Shown: positions 46,543 to 58,208, counted from the stretch's first letter. The stretch is DNA of 64,000 bases from Corylus avellana (GCF_901000735.1 NC_081546.1:12043629-12107628), one strand, 5' to 3'. Program-made: numbers and translations. Notes: a model not told the origin generated them from the letters alone.

Positions 46543-49500
46543 TGAAAAATGCTATGCCAACTCAAAAAACTTGTTTATCACAATTTATGAGGAATTAATA
46601 CTATGAAGCAATAAACAATTCAATCACCCAAAATATATAAAGCAATAAAGAGGCAGACACAGATATTTTGGTTACGAAGAGGAAACCTTTTAGAAACCGA
46701 TCTAAAAGTAAAACCTCACCGGGGCAGCCAAACCCAGGAAATGACTATCAAAAGATTATCCAGAGATTATAGACACTAGGAACACTTACAACCCTTTGCA
46801 AGACCTTGGCTCTGTAAGATCGACAAGCCTACAACTCGTCTCCTTGCTCACAATCTTCTTCAACGTGATTCTCCTTTACCTAACCCTTCCGATAGACTTC
46901 TCAACTACCGATTTATCAAAGGAATAACTAAAACTCTAAGAGATTCAATTGAACGCTCACCACATATGATCTCTTTTAGCACAGCCTCCGACGAACTCTC
47001 TGTGGGCGAAAATTTGTGCCTCTCTCTCTCTAATAATGTATATATATAAATACATCAAACACTAGACCTGGGCCACTAATAACACGTTTTTGGGCATAAT
47101 AGGTACGGGGTGTCCGGACAGGTTAATGGGCTGTCCGGACACGGCCTTGCAGAGTAAAAATAGGGTTTCTGGAAATACGATCCGAACACGGGGAAGGCTT
47201 GTCCGAACAGGGCATGCAATGGGTGAAACAACATTCTGGAAATTTTGTCCAGCCTTGATCAACAGCTCCGGTAGATGAGCTTTTGTGGTCCGATTGAGCT
47301 GAAATTTTGCAGGGACGTTCATAACACATGAATCAACATTATGAACGGTGGAGATTGGACTCTGTGCATTCTATATCAGTGTTTCAGCCCATGAGTAGTA
47401 GCCTCTGCATTTTGGAACTGAATTAAGCCAACACAAGAACTAATAAACTCCCCCTTTGGCAATTTGGTGACAAAACCAAAATGCGGAGCCATTCCCATTG
47501 TTTCCCCATATTTACTCCCATTTTTTGTCCCAGAATGACAAAAGGTCTTCATATTTCCTGAAACACTTCACAAAATACATCAAGGCATATGTGGAACAAG
47601 AATACATAAATAAAACTCATGAAAAAAAAATGATGTAGAATGCAAGATCATAAAGAAACATTAGCAAAACTCCCCCTCAATGTATGACTCAATTATCACC
47701 AAGAAACTGGAAGAGAAAAACATGTTTCTCCCCCTCAAAAGTCAAATGAACACACATGATATACACATCAATGACTCATGTATTGCACAATGAATATCCC
47801 AAACATGCTCCAAATATGTAAAATATACATGAGACTAGAAATGGCACGAAACTCATATTGCTTAACCCAAGCAAAGAAAAATGTTCCATTCCACCCTAGC
47901 TTTTGTGGTGTGTGTGTAAGCCATCCAAAGAGAAAAATTTTCAACTTACAAAATGAGGAGAAAGTTTCACCACCATGAGGTTTTGACAAGTATATCAAAT
48001 CAAAAGTCAAACCTTATCATACTAGGGCCTAGCCACTCTCATCCTATACATTTCTCTTTGTAAAACATTTTGCACAAGTTTGACACAGTGAAATAAATTT
48101 CTTTAGGAATATGATCTTTTGATTTTATTTGTTTCACTATTTTGTTTATTTTTCTCTTTGAGAAAATGTCCTGAAAACTTTTGGTGCTTATCACAAAAGA
48201 GAAAGTAGGAATTTTTAAGCCCTAGGTTCAACTAGCATATGGTCAATTTGAAAAATATGAGTAGTCAAAAACCTCATATGGTTGCCTAACAGACCTCACA
48301 AATAAAGTGAAACAAAACCTCAATTTAGGCTTAAATGTGCACAAGAGATAAAGCATAGGCAAAATGTACTACATAGGCTCAAGCTTTAGGTAACCACAAA
48401 AACAAGTCCATTGACACAAATTTTCATCTCATGCATATTAAGAACATTCCAAGACGTAAGGAATTAAATCCATAATAAGCAACATGAGAAATTAATGGAC
48501 TATCTAGGTGCATAAGACAAAAGAAAGAAAAGAAAACAATCAAAGTAACATATTTTTGTCTTTTCGGAATTTTTCACAAAAGAAATGCACACAAATGAAA
48601 ACAAATGCAAAACAAACAAAAATGTAATGCAAAAAAAACAACATGCTTGAATTGAGATTACAACAGACAATACATGAATGTCCTTTAGCATTAAACTTTT
48701 ATCACTTCATATAGGTCCCACTACAAAATAATGATTTGGTTTAATAACTACTTCTTGGTCTTCACAAGACATTTCACATTCATGAACACTTGATTAGGAA
48801 ATAGACAAAAATCTTGGTGGTCCGCACACAACACCTCATCTATAGGCCTTTCAAAGATCATAACATATGAATTTCTTAAAAAATCCTTTATGAATATGCC
48901 TCATAACAAGAATCTCAAAACAACCATGTATACAATCTTCATACAGAAAGTGTAACAACAAAAACAATTCACTCCATAAACAAGAAAGCAAAAACAAAAA
49001 AAATGCGAAGCATAGAAAAATAACATGCTCTAGGATATTCAAAAATAGGCAAAATACTCAATCCTAGGCTTGTTATTGACTCACCTAACTCTAGGTGAGA
49101 TCACTACCACTCCCCCTCAATGGGTGAATTTTATAATCCTTCCTAACCCACTCTTGGACAATCTTAGGACCAGATTTATGATGCACACAGGGTCTCAATT
49201 TAAAACAATTTGGTCGAATATGACCAACTTTGCCACAATGATAACAGGTGGGAACAAACCTTTCAGAAGGTTGTCATTTATTAGGAGGGATATATTTAGA
49301 CTTTGATCTAGGCAAACCCGACTCTGTATCACATTTTTCTTTCTTAGGAGAAGCCAAGTTTTTCCAGAGTCTTTGGGATTTAAACTGAAACCAGTTTGGT
49401 CTGATGTGACCAATAATCCCACAATGGTGGCATGTCGGAACAAACTTAGCTTGAGTTTGTTTCTTAGAAGAAGTCTTCGATTTGGGCTTCACACAATTAT

Positions 49501-50896
49501 TCAAACAAGAGTTTTTGCCCTTATCCAAACAGACTTATTAGCCTTGACTTCTTTAAAATTCATAGGCTTAACAAATAAGGTTTTTCTTTCAGATTTAGAA
49601 GCATGCGAAGTAAAGTAAACACCATTATCAACAATCATACTATGCTTGTTATCAACACAGAAAAAACTTTTCAGATTATCACTAGAGAATTTTTGTGAGA
49701 GTTCTTTCAAATCATTCTCAAGTGATATATTTTTTTTAACAAGCACAGACATCTTAGAATTTAAAGAATCAATCAAGGCATATGATTTAGACAATTCATT
49801 CATCAAAGACTCTTTTTCTTGTTCTAGAGTTTTAAAATTCTTACAAATCTTTTTGTATCTGTAGGACAGTTGACTATACTCATTAGAGAGGATCTTGTAC
49901 ACATCGTCAAGATCATCAAAATCAAAGGAGTCAATGACAAGGGACTGAGATGTATTCATAGTAAAAAAGCGTCAAGGATCTCACTCAGGAATTTAAGCCA
50001 AACAGAGTGAACCTGCTCTGATACCAATTGAAAAACGCTATGCCGACTCCAAAAACTTGTTTATCACAATTTATGCAGAATTAATACTATGAAGCAATAA
50101 ACAATTCAATCACCCAAAATATATAAAGCAATAAAGAGGCAGACACAGATATTTTGGTTACGAAGAGAAAACCTTTTAGAAACCGATATAAAAGTAAAAC
50201 TTTTCCGGGGCAGTCAAATAGACACTAGGAACACTTACAACCCTTTGCAAGACCTTGGCTCTGTAAGATTGACAAGCCTACAACTTGTCTCCTTGCTCAC
50301 AATCTTCTTCACCGTGATTCTCCTTTACCAGACCATTTCGATAGACTTCTTAACTACAGATTTATCAAAGGAATAACTAAAACTCTAAGAGATTCAATTG
50401 AACGCTCACCACATATGATCTCTCTTAGCACAACCTTGGACGAACTCTCTGGGGACTAAAATTCGTGCCTCTCTCTTCTATAATGATGTATATATATCAG
50501 TACACCAAACCTTAGACCTGGGCCCACTAAAAACACATTTTTGGGCATAATAGGTACGGGGTGTCCGGACAGGTTAATGAGCCGTCTAGACACGGCCTTA
50601 TAGAGCAAAAATAGGGTTTTTAGAAATGCGGTCCGAACACGGGGGAGGCCTGTCCGTATAGGGCATGCATTGGGTGAAACATCATTTTGGAAATGCTATC
50701 CAGCCTTGATCAACAGCTCCGGTCAATGGGCATTTGTGGTCCGATTGAGTTGAAATTTTGTAGGGACGTTCATAACACACGAATCTACGTTATGAATGGT
50801 GGAGATTCGATTATGAGCATTCTATATTTGTGTTTGAGCCCATGAATGGTAGCCTTTGCATTTCGGAACTGAATTAAGCCGTCACAAGAACTAACA
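46543..50896 (-). mobile_element. Complete non-autonomous Copia retrotransposon in a TIR exon
   Basis: The left LTR is 46543-47445 (903 bp) and the right LTR 50029-50896 (868 bp, with an internal deletion of about 43 bp near 50216). The LTRs start TGAAAAA; the right one ends ACTAACA, the left ACTAATA. The 5-bp target duplication ATCCC lies at 46538-46542 and 50897-50901 and restores the TIR codons. On the minus strand the primer-binding site TTGGTATCAGAG (initiator Met-tRNA type) abuts the right LTR, and a purine tract abuts the left LTR. The 2.6-kb interior has only gag remnants, with no protease, integrase or RT, so it depended on another element. Confidence 0.95.
49274..49959 (-). pseudogene. 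Copia gag fragment (unit 2)
   Basis: From an ATG about 50 bp inside the primer-binding site, the minus-strand frame encodes MNTSQSLVIDSFDFDDLDDV and a coiled-coil-like stretch. A one-base frameshift near 49530 then leads to DKGKNSCLNNC and a zinc knuckle CHHCGIIGHIRPNW, in which the last Cys is Trp. A stop (49263 region) separates the second knuckle CYHCGKVGHIRPNC. The Gag N-terminal domain is missing. The first part is longer and better kept than in unit 1, which has lost bases at the same place. Confidence 0.75.
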
Positions 50897-51136
50897 ATCC
50901 CGATGGTGCTTGGACGAGCTGATGAAGATCCTCGAGTGCAGAAAGACAAGGGAGATACTAGTTCTACCACTGTTCTATGACGTAAATCCTTCGGAAGTAT
51001 GGCATCAAACCAATAGGGTTGGAGAAGCATTCACTGAACTTGCAAAAAGGTTCAACGATGATGAAATGAAGGTGGAAGGGTGGAAGAGAGCCCTAAAAGA
51101 AGTGGCCAATTTATCCAGGATGTATTTGGGAAACAA
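50897..51136 (+). pseudogene. TIR exon, 3' half, after the Copia element
   Basis: It resumes at the duplicated ATCCC with SRWCLDELMKILECRKTREI, then LVLPLFYDVNPSEVWHQTNRVGEAF and WKRALKEVANLS in frame. It ends at a GT donor (51137), where the last exon base has changed from G to A. The Copia element and an upstream stop prevent a normal TIR protein. Confidence 0.85.
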
Positions 51137-51801
51137 GTATTTCTAACCACCTTCACTTCCTTCTGTATTGTTCTTTTTTCTTCTAATTATGGTACATCCC
51201 ATGTACACATGTTTTAATGCATGCATGTGAACTATTTTACATTTAAAAATGTCTACTTGTAATTAAGCTTTTAAATAATCTTTGTTCTAAAATTAATTAA
51301 ACTTGGCGGATTCTTTTGTTTTAGATGGGATAATTTGCTTAAATAACTTTTTCATGACTTAAAAAAAAAAAAAAAAAAACAGAAAATGAACTTTCCAATT
51401 GTTGCGCACATATCGGGGTTGTTTGTCAAACTCCTCCCCACCCCTAAATATTATTCACTTCCTTTCTTCAAAAAAATCAACATTAAAACATTTTTATTTT
51501 TGTATCACATCATTTATTTTTTACTACTATTCAAATAAAAAAATTACTACAAAACAAAATTTTCTACTTTTCAATTCCACTTTTTCACTTTTCTATACCA
51601 ATTATTATTATTATTATTATTATAATTATTATTATTTTACAAAAAGTATGAATAGTGCTATGGTGCATAACAAACCCCCTCATAGTTATGTATCACTAAC
51701 TTTTCTTTCTCTTCCAACTTTTTTTAATACATAATTTCACTTCTTTTTATCAGAAGGTAACTCATTAGTTAGTATGTTTTGTTATCTTTTTGTATCGGTA
51801 G
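51137..51801 (+). other. First intron of the unit 2 right-hand TIR-NBS pseudogene
   Basis: GT at 51137 and AG at 51800-51801. AT-rich, with an ATT microsatellite at 51602-51636. No coding sequence. Confidence 0.7.
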
Positions 51802-52875
51802 GAATGAATCTGAATTTATTGACGAAATCATCGAACGGGAGAATTCAAAATTAGTTAATAATACATACTTTCAAGTTGCCCAATATCCAATTGGAATAAA
51901 GTCTCGTGTACAGGATATGAAGTCGCTTTTAGATATAGAGAATAATGACAGCACATGCATGTTTGGGATCTTCGGAACTGGCGGGATTGGTAAGACAACT
52001 CTTGCCAAAGCCATCTACAACTCGATTGCTTCTCATTTTGAAGATAGTTGTTTTCTTGAAAACATTAGAGAAACTTCCAACAAAAAGGGCTTGATCCATT
52101 TGCAAATTAAACTCATTTCTAAAATCCTAGGAGGTTCAAGTCAAATGGTTGACAATGTTGATCAAGGAATTACTTTGATACAACAAACGCTTCGCTTAAT
52201 AAGGATACTTCTAGTTCTTGATGATGTGGATCATTCAGACCAATTAGAAAAGATAATTGGAAAAGGCAATTGGTTTGGTTTAAGAAGTAGAATCATCATA
52301 ACAACAAGAGATAAACATTTACTAACTAAACATCAAGTTTTAACCTACGAGGTGAAGGAATTGGGTTACATCAAAGCTCATAAGCTCTTTAGTTGGCATG
52401 CCTTTAATAGAGATAGACCTGATGATGATTATGTAAAAGTCACAAACGATGCAGTGTGTCATGCTGGAGGATTGCCACTAGCTTTGCAAGTGCTAGGCTT
52501 GAGTCTAAAAGGTAAAGATATCTTTTATTGGAAAAGTAAATTGGACAAGTACAAAATAATTCCTCACGATGATATTCAAAAAAGACTTTGAATAAGATTT
52601 GATGGATTAGATGAAAATGCAAAGAATATTTTCCTTGACATCGCTTGTTTCTTCAAAGGAGAGAAACATATAGTGGTTTTCACTCATATAGTGGCATCAA
52701 AGAGCTAAAAGATAAATGTCTCAAAACTGAGTTTTCGGATAAAGCATTGGAGATGCATGACTTGCTGCAAGAAATGGGTCGAGAAATTGTTCGACAAGAA
52801 TCACCCGAAGAACCTGGCAAACACAGTAGATTATGGTTTGATGAAGATGTTCGTTATGTTCTAGAAGAAAATATG
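51802..52875 (+). pseudogene. NBS exon with intact P-loop
   Basis: The best-preserved NBS exon here: ESEFIDEIIERENSKLVN at the start, an intact P-loop FGTGGIGKTTLAKAIY, LLVLDDVDHSDQ (kinase-2), RIIITTRDKHLL, and GGLPLALQVLG (relatives read ARGLPLAL). An in-frame TGA at 52589 replaces the CGA arginine codon found in the sister copies. About 27 bp is missing after FFKGE (near 52663), and the frame then resumes through EMHDLLQEMGREIVRQESP to LEENM and a GT donor at 52876. The TIR exon upstream is split by the Copia element. C-JID exons are not seen before the gap at 53232. Confidence 0.85.
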
Positions 52876-53231
52876 GTAAGAATTATGTTAAAACTCCCTT
52901 TAAATTTTACATTTGTTTCTTTTTCATGAGTTAAGCTACTAGGAAAATATATATTTTACAAAATAACAATATTGCTTCAAGTTAGATGGTTATCTGACTT
53001 CAAGGGTTGAATATTCATCTAAAAATTGTGCTGTTCATAATAGAAGGAGAACATGTGAGGTTAATCCCACCTTGAGAAAAAAAAAAAAAAAAAACACATG
53101 AGAAATTCTAATTAAAAATTATATTGAACTTTATAAAAAGTTTAAATATAATTCTTGGAATTTTTTATTTTTTATTTTTTATTTTTTGGTAAAACACATT
53201 TCTCAAAACAAACTACAAAAAAAAAAAAAAA
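52876..53231 (+). other. Intron after the NBS exon, up to the gap
   Basis: AT-rich with several A-runs. It matches 9816-10135 of unit 1 and, inverted, about 54870-55201. An insertion ending in ACACATG at 53080-53100 is shared only with the inverted copy. Confidence 0.55.
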
Positions 53232-53331
53232 NNNNNNNNNNNNNNNNNNNNNNNNNNNNNNNNNNNNNNNNNNNNNNNNNNNNNNNNNNNNNNNNNNNNN
53301 NNNNNNNNNNNNNNNNNNNNNNNNNNNNNNN
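53232..53331. other. Assembly gap, 100 N
   Basis: Exactly 100 N at the centre of an inverted arrangement. The left side corresponds to about 10135 of unit 1, the right side to about 11566 in reverse. Confidence 1.
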
Positions 53332-53808
53332 TTTATTATAGTGTGTCACTATATCAAGCTATTTTATTTTTTATTTTTTCCTCTTTGTAATTGTTGCTTA
53401 AATTTTTTTTTTTAAAAAAAAAAAAAAAACAAAAATAGAAAGAAAGACAGAAAAAAAAAAATTGTGAAGAAAATCTAACTAGACCTTGAACAAAGAAAAT
53501 AATTTCCTTTCTCAACAATTAGCAAAATTGCATATTAGGTTAACTCCAATCTTATAAAAGAGCATGGCCATGATTAAGAAGTGACAAAAGAGCATAATAC
53601 TTTTTTTTTTTTTTTTTTTTTTTTGACATGTCCAGACAAGGGAAGAGGGAGGGAGGATTCGAACTAGTGATTATCGATTTATGAGGCGTGGTCCACAGAC
53701 GATTGAGCTACCACTTGCGGACAAAAGAGCATAATACTTGCACAAAAAACAAAAACAGAAATAAAAAAAGAATTATAAAGAGAGGCTATGGAGAGTAAAA
53801 TCACTAAC
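53332..53808 (-). other. 3' flank of the minus-strand TIR-NBS-C-JID pseudogene
   Basis: Inverse counterpart of about 11205-11566: poly(T)/poly(A) runs and no coding sequence, interrupted by a SINE (53603-53719). Confidence 0.55.
53603..53719 (-). mobile_element. tRNA-derived SINE
   Basis: A perfect 20-bp target duplication GACAAAAGAGCATAATACTT flanks the element (53583-53602 and 53720-53739). On the minus strand it begins near TCCGCAAGTGGTAGCTCAAT (tRNA A-box-like) and has GTTCGAATCC (B-box). It ends with a poly(A) tail, seen as a long T-run at the left. The matching place in unit 1 (about 11272-11290) has no insertion, so this is a recent, copy-specific event. Confidence 0.9.
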
Positions 53809-56800
53809 GTGACATCTGAAGTAGAAGTTGCAGCATGTGAGTTGCCTGTCAGATTGTCCAAGTCCTGCAAAACACACAAAAGCCAAAGCAAAAGGAACTC
53901 CTTCAATATGCCAAGCAGGTCAAGAATTTATTAGTTTTCATTGCTGATGAATTTATGCCACCAAAATCATAAAGCAGAAAACTATATATAAAAGCAAGAA
54001 CAAGACCCTAAAAAATAAAGCAATAGTAATTTCAAAGGGGTAACAAAATCAGATTTGAAAAAGAGATAAGTAAATCCACACCTTAATTACATTATTCTCT
54101 TCATACAAATTCTAAGTGCCAGGTGTTGAAGAATGTCGCTTTTGTTGTGGGTAAAATTTGGATTCCAAGTTGCCATTATCATTCATCATCATCATCACGG
54201 CATCTATTTGAAGGTTGAATTAAATCTATCGCTTTTTCTTCATGCTTTCGTACCGAATGGAATCCACAACTTTTAAAGAACATTAACTTTGAATGTTTCA
54301 CCGATATAAAATTCAAACTTGTATGATACTGAAAAATACTTAAGCAAACTTGAAGATTATCTCCTCTCGTTAGCTTAAAATCTTCTGGAAGAACATAGGA
54401 ATGGAACCATACTTGATCAGAACGCAATGATCCATAGCAAGTTTTATGGTAATCTCCATGAGAAAAATAGATTTCATTACCATCATTGTAGACTCCAACA
54501 ATAATTGCAATTTGATCGTGAGGATGTTCTTCATCTTGTCTAACCTCTGCTAGTATGTTATCCTATATATCCACTCATTCAAAATTTGTAATTTGGCATG
54601 CCTTAAAGTAACTACTGATCACATTCTCAAAATGAATATTTATGTTATATTTATATTTACATATTACCCTTACTTGTTCATAAAAGAAAAGGCAAGATAC
54701 TAATAAAAATTGTAAAAATTGACAAAGGTTGTATGTATGTATTGTTAAGACCAACCATCTCACTTTAAATAGCTAGAAGTATGTGTTTGCAAAATTTTCG
54801 ATTATGAAGCTGTAGGACATTCCCTAAAAGTTTTGTATTTAATTTTTTGTAAAACTTTTTTTTTTTTTTTTGTAGTTTGTTTTGAGAAATGTGTTTTACC
54901 AAAAAATAAAAAATTCCAAGAATTATATTTAAACTTTTTATAAAGTTCAATATAATTTTTAATTAGAATTTCTCATGTGTTTTTTTTTTTTTTTTTTTTT
55001 CTCAAGGTGGGATTAACCTCACATGTTCTCCTTCTATTATGAACAGCACAATTTTTAGATGAATATTGAACCCTTGAAGTCAGATAACCATCTAACTTGA
55101 AGCAATATTGTTATTTTGTAAAATATATATTTTCCTAGTAGCTTAACTCATGAAAAAGAAACAAATGTAAAATTTAAAGGGAGTTTTAACATAATTCTTA
55201 CCATATTTTCTTCTAGAACATAACGAACATCTTCATCAAACCATAATCTACTGTGCTTGCCAGGCTCTTCGGGTGATTCTTGTCGAACAATTTCTCTACC
55301 CATTTCTTGCAGCAAGTCATGCATCTCTAATGCTTTATCCGAAAACTCAGTTATGAGACATTTATCTTTTAGCTCTTTCATGCCACTATATGAGTGAAAA
55401 CCACTATATGTTTCTCTCCTTTGAAGAAACAAGCGATGTCAAGGAAAATATTCTTTGCATTTTCATCTAATCCATCAAAACTTATTCGAAGTCTTTTTTG
55501 AATATCATCGTGAGTAATTATTTTGTACTTGTCCAATTTACTTTTCCAATAAAAGATATCTTTACCTTTTAGACTCGAGCCTAGCACTTGCAAAGCTAGT
55601 GGCAATCCTCTAGCATAACACACTGCATCGTTTGTGACTTTCACATAATCATCATCAGGTCTATCTCTATTAAAGGCATGCCAACTAAAGAGCTTAAGAG
55701 CTTTGAAGTAACCCAATTCCTTCACCTCGTAGGTTAAAACTTGATGTTTAGTTAGTAAATGTTTATCTCTTGTTGTTATGATGATTCCACTTCTTAAACC
55801 AAACCAATTGCCTTTTCCAACTATCTTTTCTAATTGGTTTGAATGATTCAAATCATCAAGAACTAGAAGTATCCTTATTAAGCGAAACCTTTGTTGTATC
55901 AAAGTAATTCCTTGATCAACATTGTCAACCATTTGACTTGAACCTCCTCGGATTTTAGAAATAAGTTTAATTTACAAATGGTTCAGGCCCTTTTCGTTGG
56001 AAGTTTCTCTAATCTTTTCAAGGAAACAACTATCTTCAAAATGAGAAGCAATCGAGTTGTAGATGGCTATTCAAGAGTTGCCTTACCAATCTCGCCAGTT
56101 TCAAAGATCCTTATCATGCATGTGCTGTCATTATTCTCTATAGCTAAAAGCGACTTCATATCCTTGTACACGAGACTTTATTCCAATTGGATATTGGGCA
56201 ACTTGAAAGTATGTATTATTAACTAATTTTGAATTCACCCGTTCGATGATTTCGTCAATAAATTATGGTTCATTCCTACTGAAACGAAAAGATAACAAAA
56301 CATACTAACTAATCAGTTACCTTCAGATAAAAAGAAGGGAAATTATGTATTAAAAAAGTAGGACTAGAAAGAAAAGTTAGTGATACATAACTATAAGGGG
56401 GTTAGTTATGCACCATAGCACTGTTCATAATTTTTGTAAAATAATACTAATAATAATAATAATTGGTATAGAAAAGTGAAAAAATGGTATTGAAAAGTAG
56501 AAAATTTTGATTTGTAGTGATTTTTTTATTTGAATAGTAGTAAAAAATAAATGATGTGATATAAAAATAAAAATGTTTTAATATTGATTTTTTTGAAAAA
56601 AGGAAGTGAATAGTATTTAGGGGTGGGGAGGAGTTTGACAAACAACCCTGATATGTGCGCAACAAACGGAAAGTTCATTTTCCATTTTTTTTTTTTTTAA
56701 GTCATCAGAAAGTTATTTAAGCAAATTACCCCATCGAAAACAAAAGAATCGGCCGAGTTTAATTAATTTTAGAACAAAGATTATTTAAAAGGTTAATTAC

Positions 56801-57415
56801 AAGTAGACATTTTTAAATGTAAAATACTTCACATGCATGCATGAAAACATGTGTATATGGGATGTACCATAAATAGAAGAAAAAAAGAACAATATAGAAG
56901 CAAGACAGCAAAGTTGGTTAGAAATACCCGTTTCCCAAAAACATCCCAGATAAATTGGCCACTTCTTTTAGGGCTCTCTTCCACCCCTCCACCTTCATTT
57001 CATCATCGTTGAACCTGTTTGCAAGTTCAGTGAATACTTCTCCAACCCTATTGGTTTGACGCCGTAATTCCGAAGAATTTACGTCATAGAACAATGGTAG
57101 AACTAGTATCTCCCTTGTCTTTCTTCACTCGAGGATCTTCATCAGCTCTTCTAAGCACCATCGGGATGATGTGTAGTTTTTAGATAGTACAATGATCGAA
57201 ATCTTTGACTCTTTAATGGCTTTGACAAGTGCCGGTGAAATTTCCTCTCCGCTTCGAAGTTTGTCATCCATGAAGGTGTGGATTCCTTTTCGACGTAAAT
57301 CTGTTTGTAGATGAGCAGTGAAAGTTTTACGAGTATCTTCGCCTCTAAAACTCAAGAATACATCCAATTGAAATATGGAAGAAGGGAATGACGAAGAAGC
57401 TGTGTGGAAGGCCAT
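53809..57415 (-). pseudogene. TIR-NBS-C-JID resistance-gene pseudogene without LRR (inverted copy)
   Basis: Exon 1 (57415-56938) encodes MAFHTASSSF, DVFLSFRGEDTRKTF, FMDDKLRSGEEISPALVKAI and KNYTSSRWCLEEL, then a TGA near 57125 (TGC in relatives), after which the frame stays open to the donor. Exon 2 (56275-55202) has an extra A, a damaged P-loop (ETGEIGKATLE then stop) and, from 55932, LLVLDDLNHSNQ, GIIITTRDKHLL, ARGLPLALQVLGSS, FLDIACFFKGE. It then has the same 27-bp loss and MHD region as the 52.7 kb copy. Exon 3 (54562-54179) is an open C-JID exon; a 56-bp exon-like piece follows at 53864-53809. No LRR exon is present. The NBS exon is a chimera of two lineages. Confidence 0.85.
54179..54562 (-). 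pseudogene. C-JID exon of the inverted copy
   Basis: Open from an acceptor (TATAG) at 54563 to a stop: DEEHPHDQIAIIVGVYNDGN, DYHKTCYGSLRSDQVWFHSY, then FFKSCGFHSVRKHEEK and the acidic tail NRCRDDDDE. This is the best-preserved C-JID reading frame in the window. It belongs to a gene with stops in TIR and NBS. Confidence 0.8.
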
Positions 57416-58208
57416 GGATGAAGTTGCAAGAGTACTAGTTAGTAGAGAAAATTGAGAGAGAATTGTAGAACTGCTAGGTATACCTCCCTAATTATGCAAG
57501 GTTGTCAAGATAATAATGCAAGTTGTCACATGCTCGTGACGCGTCAAATTAAAGAAAAATGAGAAACTTATCGGCAACCGCAACAAGCTTATAAAGATGG
57601 ACTTTGACCAGCTTTATGGGAGTTTTCTGCTGCAAATGGCAAACCCACTACATTAAAGAAAAACAACTTGAACTTGTGCACACAACCACGTACAGGCTAA
57701 TTGTTGGGTTGTTGACTATTTTTGGAGGGGCCATTAGCTAAACATATAAGACTTAATTTTTTTTTTTCCAGCTTTAGTTGCGGCCATCGCTCTTATTGGT
57801 CTCCACGTGGCTCTATCACTTCTTAAAACTCTTCGTGTGAGCATAAATAACACAACTCTCCACCTTCATTTTCGGTCTAAACTTGTTATAGAAAACCCTC
57901 CAAAAATAGTCAACAACCCAACAATTAGCCTGTACGTGGTTATGTGCACAAGTTCAAGTTGTTTCTCTTTAATGTAGTGGGTTTGCCATTTGCTGCAGAA
58001 AACTCCCACAAAGCTAGTCAAAGTCCATCTTTATAAGCTTGTTGCCGTTTCTGACAAGTTTCTCATTTTCTTTAATTTGACGCGTCGCGAGCATGTGGGA
58101 ACCTGCATTATTATCTTGACAAACTTGCATAATTAGGGAGGTATGGCTAGCGGTTCTGCAATTCTCTCTCAATTTTCTCTACTAACTAGTACTCTTGCAA
58201 CTTCGTCC
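57416..58208. promoter_or_regulatory. Bidirectional upstream region between divergent TIR exons
   Basis: Two copies of the conserved TIR-gene upstream segment meet head to head. One (57416-57892) reads toward the minus-strand gene, the other (57893-58208) toward the plus-strand gene, with the joint at CCCTCCAAAAA near 57893. W-box cores TTGACC/TTGACT occur on both sides (near 57606, 57708, 57908, 58016). The minus half keeps an extra stretch (57780-57892) that corresponds to 24811-24920. Confidence 0.5.

Noticed and set aside
53640..53715. Possible tRNA gene on the minus strand
   Set aside because: A- and B-box-like motifs are present, but the stretch lacks a full cloverleaf and has a poly(A) tail and target duplication, so it is a SINE.
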